A stretch of 64,000 bases of DNA, taken from NCBI RefSeq assembly GCF_030704535.1, contig NC_081820.1, positions 811,001 through 875,000 of the forward strand. The letters run 5' to 3'. The position numbers and the translations under genes are program-made. Under the pieces are notes generated by a model. The model was given only the letters and a program-made list of their open reading frames with translations, did no database searches and was not told the origin of the DNA. Of the stretch, positions 47,333-58,549 are shown piece by piece; within the stretch, counting starts at the first letter, position 1, and each line of letters opens with the position of its first letter. The stretch comes from Vitis vinifera (taxonomy: Eukaryota; Streptophyta; Magnoliopsida; Vitales; Vitaceae).

Positions 47333-49339
47333 CATGCTGATCTTTACAGCCTTCCCTATTTGGTTGCAAAAAAGACCGAAGATGTAAACCACAGTAAACT
47401 TGTTCTATCATAGTGTTCTTTGTACCTTTTTCAGAAAAATCAGAAGAAAATAAATCTTCTACTTAAATGAATAATACCCAAATTTATGGACAAAGATGGA
47501 GAACTTGATTTGGAATATGGAGTAGTAACTTGATAACGGGGACCTGCCAACTTGAGATCACATTTGTTATCTGAGTTGACATCAAATTAAATTCTAGACC
47601 CTTTCCCTTTTATAGATCAACTCATTTAAATTAGAAACCCATTGAGAAGAATTCATTTTGTGATTAATGAGGAGATTTCGATGTTGGTCTCCCATTATGA
47701 CCATTCTTGCTTCATGATTTTAAAAATAAATTCTTAATTGTGACACCTGCATCAACCTAGTAAATTTAGTTTAATTCACGTGCATTCTCTTGGGTACTCA
47801 GCATCAACTTATTGAATTATGTAATATATGTCTTATTTCAATAAAGACCTGCACTTGACATTGAGCTTAAAATAATGACTCTGACTGTTCAATGACTTCA
47901 ATACTTTAAATGTTGGACATTGTCTTTTACCAAATTTTCTTCACCTACATATGTATCGATTCATATCTCTCCATTATTTCACTCAAGAAGCTACTAAGGC
48001 AGTTACACTCTAGTCCATATAACCTCATTTCCTCTCTGAAGAGAAAAGCATTATTAGCATCGATGTGTTTCAACCTTAAGTTTCACTAAGTTTTTTCCAT
48101 CCACCTACCTGTTAAATATCTCACGATATTATCATACCCAAGTTTGGTTGTTCAGATTATGAAGATATGGTAAAAGAAGAACAAACAAGTCACAATAAAA
48201 CCATAGAACAACAAATGTAGATTTCAAACAATATTTATTAAAAATAAAATAGAAAACTAAGCACAAACCAAACTCAAAAAATAAGAAATAAATCAAAAAA
48301 AAAAAAAAAAAAAACCTTTGATGGTCAAATATGTTTTGCTACAAATTGTTTCTTTAACTCTAGATGTGCCAAATTTTATTTTAACAAACAATTTCTTGGT
48401 GTTAATCATGAAGCCAAGCAAATTAAACTTCTTTTCCCATGGGTATACCATGCATAAGCACTTTCCTGATCAATGAAATTCCCTTCCTTAGATTTTATTT
48501 TTTTTTCTCTTTTTGGAAAAATGAAATACTCATTAGTTTCAAAAAAGAGATGGAAACTGACATGTTATGCAACAGGGTCAAATCCATAAAGATAAATAAA
48601 GTAGCCAAGAAATAGTTAATGTTTTAAAATGTGTAGAATGTAGGCAATGGATCCAAATCCCTACTAATATCCACTATAAAGATATTTAATATGGATAGAG
48701 GGATTATATTAAACATTAAAGATGTTATAACTTATATACAATAATGAAGTGCTAGATATTAAAACCTGAAAGGTAAAACAAAATTTTAAGTATCAATAGT
48801 GTAATGCAATGGAAGTTTCAAGCAAACATCTCAGAGGCAAGTAGAGGCTTAAAATGTTACAGATGCATCAGCCATAGACGTTGCAAGTCATAAACCTCAT
48901 AGCATTGAGGCCCAAAGATATCAGGTGACAGAGACACAATAGGAGGCTCAATATATAACTCTTGTACCTCTTAATTGATTGTTGTTATAAGAAATAAACC
49001 TCATGGTATCTGAGCTGCTAAGATTAAGCCATGGGTCAATTCCTTGAGCAACAACTTAAGGCTGCTTACGGCATAAGAATTACATGGCTTTGAAACAAGA
49101 ACAGAAATTTCTAGTTGGCTGCCTTACAGCTTGATGCAGCATTACTCAAATGCTACGACAGCAACTATAACAGTTTCGACAGCAAAGATAAGGGTAGACA
49201 ATCAATATCAGAACCAACTCAACTATAAAACAGCACATATTCAAAAATCAAGACTCCTTTTGAATATTGCAAAGAACGCGGAAAAGGCAAAGAAAAAGGA
49301 TGAAAAAGCTTGAGAACAGAATCCATCTTGAAAATTTAC
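47333..49339. other. No gene supported
   Basis: AT-rich sequence with an A run of about 20 at 48297-48316. Degenerate retrotransposon sequence is possible at 47740-48150 but I could not assign it. Confidence 0.35.
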
Positions 49340-49423
49340 CTGAATAACTTCCTTTAGTAAGCTATTTTGGAGTTCACTATTCTGCCCCCCCAATCCTTTT
49401 CTAGGGCCAAATGGAGCATGACC
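49340..49423 (-). other. Possible 5' untranslated exon
   Basis: An 84-bp segment bordered on the minus strand by acceptor AAGGCAG|GG and donor TTCAG|GTAAAT, both good consensus. One frame is open throughout (GHAPFGPRKGLGG...). An ATG inside opens a 20-codon upstream frame that ends in the exon. With the exon at 50467 and an acceptor near 39691 it could form the leader of the ELKS-like gene. Inference only. Confidence 0.3.
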
Positions 49424-50466
49424 CTGCCTTAGGAATGGAAGATTTTCAAGAAGAAAATGATAAGAGTTGAAATTAGTAAATTCTGATGCTAGGAACCAAC
49501 ATAATTTACATTCTAGAGGAATTGAAGAAGATTTGAAGAATTTGAAAACACATCCAAGCAAGGTGATGGAATTTGGATGCGATCCTCTTGAGACTAAAAA
49601 TTTCTTCTACATCCCTATCATACTCATATTTTAAACATAGCACCAAGGGCCAAACTTCTTCATGAGAAATCCCTTCACATTTACAATAGAAGGAAAATAA
49701 AATCCAATTCCTTTTCCTTCCTTTCCATTAATTAAATTCCTTTTCATCAAAGATTCAATTCCAACTGCGGAAAGAAGACCCACTCAAAAAACAGTGAAAA
49801 AAACCCACAAGGATGTGCACAAATTAAACAAATGCGACACCCAACCGGCTTACAATGACCACAGCTTGTCAACCCACAACCACTTTCCTTGAGGCCCCTC
49901 ACCCGGACAAATATCCTACATCACAACCCATCACTTCTGCCAAGAATCTCAACCCCAAAAAATACCTAAAAAACACTATTTTGCACCATCATTCTACACC
50001 TTTACATCCAATAACACATTACAGCATCAAATACATATGCATTCAGATTCACATACCTAAATAGAGGAAACTATGGCATGTTGAGTTTAACATTCAATGT
50101 GGTCACAGTAAACTGTATATTAAGCCAAGATTGTTTTGATACGGACATTCCTCCAATCTGTGAATCAAATCAAACACATTACAACAGAACAACCATTTGG
50201 CGGCAGAGAAAAATGCGGGCAACCGGAGCAGAAATCAAACCTCGATTCATCCATTTCCTCATAAAAAATAAATAAATAAAGACAAAGGAGTCAAACAACG
50301 CTATCCTCTTATCCTCCCCTCGGTTTTCTCGTCAGACAAACGGAAAACGGGAACGAAAACGAAAGCGCGGATCAATCGGAAACTCAAAACCAAACCAAAC
50401 CAAATCAATCATCGCATTAACGATAAATAAATAAAGAAAAGAAAAAAAAAACTAAAAAAAACAAAC

Positions 50467-50660
50467 CTCATTCAAGAGATTTGCAAAACCCTAGGGTTTG
50501 TGTTGATAGTCTCACCGCGGGTGCACCGGAAAAGCCTGTTCCCTCCTTTCTTCTGTGAAACCTGAATACGTGAGAGAGAGTAAGAGATTTGGCGGCTTTG
50601 ATTGCAACAATTTCGAATAACGGAGGAAACTCAAATGCCACGTCAGCACACCACGTGTTC
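50467..50660 (-). promoter_or_regulatory. Promoter-like region and possible first exon (minus strand)
   Basis: On the minus strand: a G-box CACGTG (50652-50657) and a TGACGTGG element (about 50640), then a CT-rich stretch (CTCTTACTCTCTCTCACG), then a palindromic telo-box AAACCCTAGGGTTT (50486-50499), ending in a donor TGAG|GTTTGT at 50467. This is the layout of a plant housekeeping promoter and leader. No coding sequence follows nearby. The next gene downstream in this orientation is the ELKS-like gene, so this may be its start. The alternative is a non-coding transcript. Confidence 0.45.
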
Positions 50661-50792
50661 ACCCGTGCCCTAGCAAATAGACTTCTGCTTCTTTTGCTGC
50701 TTCAGTTTCTACATCCATCCGCCCATCGGGGGAGATTTTTTTTATTATTTATATTCCTTTATTTAAATAATAAAAATAAAATAAAAAAATAA

Positions 50793-52823
50793 AAAAGAGG
50801 AAAGGGTAAAGTAATCAAGCATTAGAGTGAAAACAATGCTTTTTCTACTTTGGGCTTTAGGATAAGGAAGGCAAGTGGACGTTTGGCTTATATTACTTTT
50901 TGTTGCTTTCTCTTAATCTATTCCTCCTCTTCATCTCCTTCATTTGGATCTCTAGATTTCATACCTTCTTTGTTGGACACTCATCCAAGATACTTACAAC
51001 AACGAAGGAGTGTATAAAAATCCCCGAGAAAGCAAATTTTTAAATAATTAAATATTAAAATCGAAGTTAAAATCATAATTTTTAAAGAGTAATATTAATA
51101 TTATAAAAATTTTATTAAATATAAAAAAATTTCTTATAAAACTTGCATATTAAATTTATTTTAAAACATAAACATTATAAGCAAACAAACTAACTTCTTA
51201 TATAAATCAAAATAAAATTTCTATAAAAAGCAGGATTTTTTTAATTTTATATTAATATGAGTTTTTTTAATGTTGGGTTTTTAACTTATTGAATCAAATA
51301 AATATAAAAACTTTTATTAAACTCAATAATCAATCCAAACATAAGCATTGTATTAATTTTCCTTTTTTCTAGCCTAAAATTTCTTTACATAAAATTATTT
51401 AAAGAGGTGTAGAAACTTTTTTATAAGAAATATTTTGGAAAAAATTACTCAAATGCATCTAAATTTAGAAAATAGCTTTTAACATCTTGAAGTTAATACA
51501 AACATAACCTTAATTTTTTTTTCCATTATTCCTTGTTGATTATTCAAATAATGACCCATAAAAAGCATAAAAAAATACAAAATTACACAAGAAGAATAAT
51601 AGTTTCCTTATTGGGAAAAGTGGTTTATAATTTATTATTTTGAATAAATATAGAAAAAAAACCCCAAAGTTTATAAATTAATTTATCTTTGTTCATTTAA
51701 AAATATTTTAAAATAAATACACTTTTTTATAAGTCAAAAAATTGATTTCCCTTTTAGTTGTGATTTTGTTAAATTGTGGAATTTTTTCTCCCAAAAACAA
51801 ACATTTTTAGGAATATTGAGCAACAATAAAATAAAATATTTTAAAAAATTAAAACTGAAATAGTTAAAAATTAAATACAATTAAAACCAAAAAAAAAACT
51901 TAAAATTTTATCTCTGATGGTATTTTTTTTACCACTTCTTGATATCTATATTTACAAGTAGCATACTTTTACTAAAGTGAAAACCAATATTTTATTTTTA
52001 TATTTTTTGCTTTAATATTTTTTGTTTTAATTTATTTTATTTGATAATTTTATTTAATATTATAAAGTAAAGTTCATTTTAATACATAATTATTGACTTA
52101 TGAAAAAATATATGTATTTTAAAATATTTTTAAATGAATAAAGATAAAATTAATTTTTAAAATTTTAGGTTTTTTTTTTTTTTTTGCGATATATTTCAAA
52201 TTACTAGGTAAAACCACTTTCCCCTTCTTATTTTCCTTTTCTTTCCCTCATTTGAGCATGCCTTGTGTGTCTCACTCTCATCCATCCTTTGGACATGTAG
52301 ATCTCAAGAATGTTTGTTGAAGACTTAGTTATAAAGTTTGGAGGCAAGGTACAATTTTTTATTTTTTATTTTATTTTATTTTATTTATTTATTGTGGGTT
52401 GTAATGAAAATTTAGAAGTAAAGTTGGTATGGGTATGCTTTTTTAATATGAGCTGCACATGTACAAAATCATACAAGAGTTGTCCCACTTGCCATCCACC
52501 AAGTACCCTTTTTAGATGAAATATTATTTTGAGTGTTTCACACTCAATCTAGAAAAAGCCCCTACAATATATAACTTTATAAAGAAAAGAAAAAACCAAA
52601 ACCAAAAAAAAAAAAAAGTATGTCTACTTTTATGATATCTTGGTAAAAAAAAAATTTATGATTAGGGATTTATTTTTATCAATCTAATCATCATTTTTGA
52701 TATACAAGTATGTAGTAAAATTGTCTATAATTTTTTTTTTAACAAAAAATTATTTTAATACTAATAATTTTGACTTTTGAGTCAAAATGGTCATTTATCG
52801 AATAAAGGTAGATTATAGATTTA
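50793..52823. other. AT-rich intergenic DNA
   Basis: No gene supported. Very high A+T, with scattered homopolymer tracts and short (TTTTA) repeats near 52360-52390. Confidence 0.5.
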
Positions 52824-53243
52824 GTTGGTATTTGGTAAATCAATTTAATAAATTAATTTAAGTTATTAAATTAATTAAATATGTTTGATAAAATAATTTA
52901 ATAATATAACTTAAAATTATAAATAATATTAAGTAATAAGTAAAATCAATTGATTTATTCTTAAATCCATATATTTATTTTTTATCTTTTTACTTTTATT
53001 TGTAATAGTTACCTCCACGATCATTCCACATTCCACGACTCTATTATTATTAAACACTCTTTATCCTAATTATAATTTATGAGAATAAATATGTTGATAA
53101 TTTAAAATATTTTTTAAATTAATTTTATCAAACAACTTTAATACTTAAAATAATAATTAAGTAATAAATTTTAAGTTAATAATTTAATTTAAAGTCAATT
53201 TAAGTCCTTAATTAATAAATATTAAATTTTACCAAACACCCCT
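52824..53243. mobile_element. Tourist/Harbinger-like MITE
   Basis: A 420-bp AT-rich, non-coding element with ends GTTGGTATTTGGTAAA and the complement of AGGGGTGTTTGGTAAA (13 of 16 alike), flanked by TTA on both sides (52821-52823 and 53244-53246). TTA duplications and a TGTTTGGT end are typical of Tourist-type MITEs. Confidence 0.6.
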
Positions 53244-53784
53244 TTACTACCATCTTTTAAAACAAAATTTTATTTTAATACAAAAAATTTCGAATTTTGG
53301 ATCAAAATGACTCTTTTACCCAACAAAAAAAAATAAAATTACATCAACTATAAACCTTTGCGAACTTATAGATCAAAATAACCTACCTTTTTAATTTTTT
53401 CGTGGCATCTACAAAAATTAGAAATCAAAAATTCTAAATATGTATTAAAATTGCAGTTTCAAGACAACTTATAAATTCATTCTAAAACCATAATTTCAAG
53501 ATTCAATTTTTAATAATTAAGAAAACAAATAAATAAGGTATGCGATAAAAAATAGACCATTTTGAACATTGGTTTCAAAAGTGACCTTCATTAATTTCAT
53601 TATTTTACCCCCTAAGTTAAATAATAAAAGAAAAAAATCGTATAATTTATTTACTAATTTTAGGAAAAAAAATATGATTTTTGTCAAATAGTAATACTTG
53701 GATTCACACCCTTTTTTAACATGTCTAAGAGACTATAAATGTAGCCAAAAACCTAAGCTAATGGCAAAGCAGCGGAAAATTATG

Positions 53785-53894
53785 TTTTGGGCCCAATTGA
53801 GCCCAAAAATTAAGCTATGTTCCATATTTAAGCCCAACACCCAATAAAAGAGTAAAAATTGAGAGTAAGGATATTGTCTTTAAAAAAACCCTAA
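53785..53894. promoter_or_regulatory. Orphan site II/telo-box cluster
   Basis: A near-palindrome of TGGGCCC and GAGCCCA with A/T flanks (53785-53808), further GCCCA words (53832), then a telo-box AAACCCTAA (53886-53894). Site II plus telo-box marks promoters of many plant ribosomal and cell-cycle genes. No open gene follows within several kb in either direction, so it may be a promoter relic or a transposon-carried copy. Confidence 0.4.
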
Positions 53895-55039
53895 AATACT
53901 CTTAACCATTAAATGAAAAAATTAACAAATCACCTCACCTTTCTCATATTATCTATGATTCTTTTGTTCTTCTCTCACCTGTTTAATAGTGGAATCAACT
54001 TGAATAATTTTTCTTCATCAAATATGAAAGATGGTTAAAAATTATTATTACCAAATGTATTTTTGAAGTGAATAACTTTTAAATACCTCATCAAATGCTA
54101 TTCTTTTTTTTTTTCAAACTTACATAATATATAATAAATATTATTCTTTATTTCAAACTTATATTATATCTCATATATATTAAATAATTTTTAAACACCT
54201 CATCAAATATTAATATTATTTATTTGTTCTAACTTATAAATTAGATATCATCAAATATTATATTTTTTCAAATTTATAGAACATATAATAAATATTTTTT
54301 AAATACCTCATAAAATATTATTAATTTTTTTTTCTAACTTGCAAATTAAACACATGGTGTTTATTATTTTTTTGTAAATAATGTAAACACTCGCATGCGC
54401 ATATATATATATATAATATTAATCAAGAAGACAATATTTCTAATACTAATTTACCAACCTTTCAATAATTTTGAAAGTGTAAATAGGGTAATTGGTCGAA
54501 TTAAGGTATTCAAAATGTTCAAAATTTCTCAATTCCAAAATTACATAATTGCTCTCCACACTAATCCTAAATATTTTTCAATAAAGATTTAAATATTTAA
54601 AACCATTAAAATAAATACTTTCTTATTAAAGCAATTTTTTCAAAGTAATAAGATAAAAATCATGAAATCTTCAAAACTATAATTACAACAAATATTTTTA
54701 ACTTTAAAACTAATTTTATAATTTAAATTAATGATTTTAAAAAATAGAAATGTTATAAAAATAATTTTTGTTTATTTTTAATGCCATTTAAATATGATTT
54801 TTTTTAATCTTTATTGATAACAGTGAAATTATATTTATAAAGGCAAAATAATAAAAATATATATTTCATTTAGTTTACTTATAATGAACAATTCAAATAT
54901 GAATTGATTTTAATTTTATTTCCTATGTATTCATTTTTGTAGAGAATGTCTTAATGACATAGTTTGGTAAAAAAAAAGAAAAACAAAACTATTCTTAATA
55001 TCAAATTCAAGTTATTTAAAAATAGTACAAAACCTATTA
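53895..55039. other. AT-rich intergenic DNA
   Basis: No gene. The phrase CCTCATCAAATATTA recurs several times at 54085-54320 as a weak tandem repeat with a period near 70-90 bp. Confidence 0.45.
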
Positions 55040-55600
55040 GAAGTCTTGTACACCCTTATATTCTTAGCACATTTCTTTTGTACAGTTAGTGTAATACCCT
55101 TGTACAATGACACAAATTTCATATATCTCCTAATTTATATGTCCATGTAGGTGTATTAATCATATTTTCAATGGTTTGGTTGAGAAAATGGTGGATGACT
55201 TAGGGTCAATTTTTTTTTCCCCAAATATCATTATTGGGAAAAATATTGGAGTTTTCATGTGAGAGTTAAATAAAGTGCATGACATCGGTATACAATCATT
55301 GGGTGACAAGAAAAATAAAAAAGTAGTTTAAAATCAATTAAAATCATTCATAAAGGGTAATCTTGTACACCTTTGTACAATTGATACATTTCCCTTGTAC
55401 AGTTAGTGTAATACCCTTATACAATTACACAAATTTTATATCTCTCCTAAGTTATGTGTCCACGTAGGAGTGTTTAACCATATTTCCAATGATTTAGTTG
55501 AGAAGATGGTAGATGATTTAAGGTCAAAATTTTTTTTCTCCAAATATTATTATTAGGAAAAATATTGGACTTTCCATGCGGGAATTAATCCACTTTTAAA
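55040..55600. repeat. 322-bp tandem pair rich in TTGTACA
   Basis: Two direct copies offset by about 322 bp, beginning CTTGTACACC at 55044 and 55366. Each opens with several TTGTACA-type heptamers, including TTGTACAGTTAGTGTAATACCC, given here as TTGTACAGTTAGTG. Both continue with a shared stretch (TCTCCTAA...GTGTCCA(T/C)GTAGG, then GGTTGAGAA(A/G)ATGGT(G/A)GATGA) to a similar end near 55255 and 55585. The opening block matches the units at 630-1240. Confidence 0.8.
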
Positions 55601-58289
55601 GTTAGGTCATATGAAAACATTTTAATTGAGTACTTAAAATAAAAACTTTCCATCCATCCTCTTTCTTTCTTTTTCTTTTTCTTATTTTAATAAATTTTCA
55701 ATTAATTCAAATCATTAAAAAAATCCTTAATAAACAAATTTGTAACATTTCATATAACTTATTAGTAAAAGTCACGTTCAAAAAGTTATTAAAATAAGGA
55801 AGAAAGAAGATTAAAAAAAAATTAAACCTTTTATTTTATAATAATTAAAAAAAAACTTTAAAATACTTTTTAATATAAAAAAAATTAAAATAGTGAATAT
55901 ATTTATTTTAAAAGTATTTTAATCATTAAATTATTTACTTCTAAAATGTAAAAGATAAAAATAAATGTAAAATATAATTTTTATTTATTTAAATTAATAT
56001 TTTTTTAGAAAGTATTTTCCAAAATAGTCTTTGAATCATTAATATAATTTTTATTATTTATAATTTAAAAATAAAAAAATAATGTTGATTTTTCAATTAT
56101 TTATAAAAGAGTTTAAAAAAATAATGAAAAATCCAAAAATGGTTAAATAAGAAAAAATAGTAGCATGTGAAGGGTGGTAGAATAAAGACAAAAATGAATC
56201 AAGTGGGTATTTTTGTCTATTCCTATCTCATATCCTTGTAATCAATTATGCGTGTTTTGAAGGACTCTTTATTAATTATCAAAACCAAATAGGTCTAAAG
56301 TCCAATTCTCCCTTCAAGATAAGAAGATTACATATTTGTGGTAATAGATGAGTTCATGACTTGAATCATAGGTGGCTCTTCTTGTCTTACTCAAGGTCTT
56401 AATCAAAAGGCTTTCAAATAGGAGACTGAAAATTTGGTACTCTGATAAATATACTAAAATTTAATTTCAGTATTATAGATATCGATCGCTCTAAATTTAA
56501 TATCTTATCTTTAAAATATATTTATATAAAAATATAATATTCACCCTCTTATACTAGACTATGTCAAACTTGTTCTAGCTTGGTTGATAACTCCAACTCG
56601 GTCAAATAAAACTCGAACTAATGGTCCTCACAACTTTAAAACAAGTTCGCACAAACTATTATGACTCAGTGAACTTCTCGCTTTAAGTTAAAAACTTTTT
56701 TTCTATTCTAAAAAACAAAAATATACTTTTAAAAAATAGTTTCCAAACAAGCGCAACTCTCTGTTAGGCTTGTAAAACATCACCCTACTCACGAACACAA
56801 ATCTCATTTTTACCATCTATGAACTGTGATTTGAGTTCCAACATCAGATAGTAAACTCAGCAACACTCAAACTCTGCACATTGAGATGAGATTCTGGGTT
56901 CAAACTGCAGCATTTTTCTCAGTATCCAAACAGTTTATCCAAACATCTGCTTAAACCCAGCCAATTCATTGAGCAAAAACAAAGGCAGTACATTGGTGTT
57001 ACAGTTTCATCACTATGTATTGCCCATCGGGGTTTAGAAAGAAAGGAAGGAGCAAGTTCACGAGGAAAGGGTCCATCGGGGTATCTGCCTTTCAGCTTCA
57101 AAACAGGGAGGTTTCTTCACCATTCTTGGCTTTGTTACACAGTGGATTCTCAAGTATGGAAGTTGTGTGTGGTGAGATCTCTGCTCTTTACATTCTCAGT
57201 GGTTTTTAACTCGATCTTTGAGGGCTTCTCCACATAAAACCTTGGTGTTTCTCTTCGGCTGCTTCTCTATGTTTGATGATATGTCTAGTTGATATGCAAT
57301 ACTTTTGAGTGGAAATAAACCATCTATCATCACTCCTAGTTCAGTTCTTGCTACAGGAAGCTTTGTTGCTTGTTTATACTGTATCTGAGTCCTTTCCTGC
57401 CAAACTAGACCTAATGGTTAAGTTATGTTTAGACCACTGAGCATCAAGCTGAGTATTCTACTCGAGTTTTCAACCAACCCTACAGGTGGGTTGAGTTATG
57501 TTACAGTCACATAACTGAGAGTCTGAGTTGATTGTTCTGCTTTAGTTTTACCCAACCCTACCAGGGGTCAGGTTAAATCATTTAGCCACTGGGGCTCGTG
57601 TTTGAGAGGTCCAATTCAGTACTTTAGCAACCCAGCTTAGGGGTGTGTAGCTGCACCAGAGGATTGGGTTGGCAGGAAACTACCCCATTTTCCTCCAGTA
57701 TCAGGCTTTCCATTTCCTAAGTGTGCTAACTAGAGTAAATCCCATATTAGAAAACAAACAAAGAAGTATAAACAGAATAATAAAACTAATCAAATGGAAA
57801 CTGAAGGAGCTAATTGCAGCAGTCTTATTCAATCCAATGAAATATTAATTAATGACACCTGGTTTATTCCCATGAACTTCAACATTTCCTCATAATGGAA
57901 TCCCAAATATTAAACATATCAGTTCTTCAAAACTAACTATAAATGATCACCAATTTTCTTGTGACCATCTATGCTTATCAAAACAGCTCGGAAATGTATA
58001 TTTAATCAGACAGTCAACATACTTGCCAGCTGGTAAAACAATCTACTAATAGTATATTTAATCAGAAACATGAAGTTCAGAGGGAAGTTTGAAATTTCCC
58101 TTTCTGTCTGGCACCACTAGACAGAGCTCATTTTTTGTGTTTCAAAAAGGAGCATTCTAAGAAACTTCCAAGAAAAACTGTTACAAACAAAAGACTTACC
58201 AATGACAAGTTCAACTTATTAAAATGAATTAGGGGAGGGAAAGGGCAAGTCATGTCCAAATCTAATATGGAAAAGAGTGTGAAATAAAG
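55601..58289. other. Intergenic DNA, no gene supported
   Basis: AT-rich to about 56850. From 56850 to 57720 the base composition is more balanced and the sequence has a weak internal repeat (AACCCTACAGGTGGGTTGAGTT near 57476, shortened here as CCCTACAGGTGGG, and CCCTACCAGGGGTCAGG near 57553), but I find no exon or product. It may be a transposon remnant. Confidence 0.4.
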
Positions 58290-58299
58290 CATCGACAAC

Positions 58300-58510
58300 A
58301 ATAACTAGTACTCTCACATTTTTCCAACATGTGACATATTACTCCAGGCTTGTGACATGTTGTGGTAGCAAAACCCAACCTATATCCTTCGATCATCAGG
58401 GCATCAGTTATGCTCCTTTATTGGTTTCTCACCCTGATCAAATAAACACATAATAAATCACAAAACAGAAAAAAAAAGTGTAAAAAAGTTAACACTAGCT
58501 CGGTTTATTG
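58300..58510 (-). pseudogene. Decayed duplicate of the last VTE4 exon
   Basis: This stretch aligns with 58511-58735, including the acceptor region, the terminal exon and its 3' flank (CACATTTTTCCAA and CACTAGCT/CTAATGCTC-type flanks). The exon-equivalent 58433-58339 keeps ATGATCGAAGGATATAGG and ACATGTCACAAGCC but carries an early TGA and frameshifts relative to the real exon. The acceptor is degraded to TGATCAG|GG. It is a tandem duplication followed by decay. Confidence 0.75.
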
Positions 58511-58549
58511 CAATTTACATTTACTCTTACATTTTTCCAAATGTGTAAC

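Noticed and set aside
50589..50792. Leucine-rich plus-strand frame of 67 codons
   Set aside because: It overlaps the promoter-like region of the opposite strand and ends in AT-rich sequence; no support as a gene.
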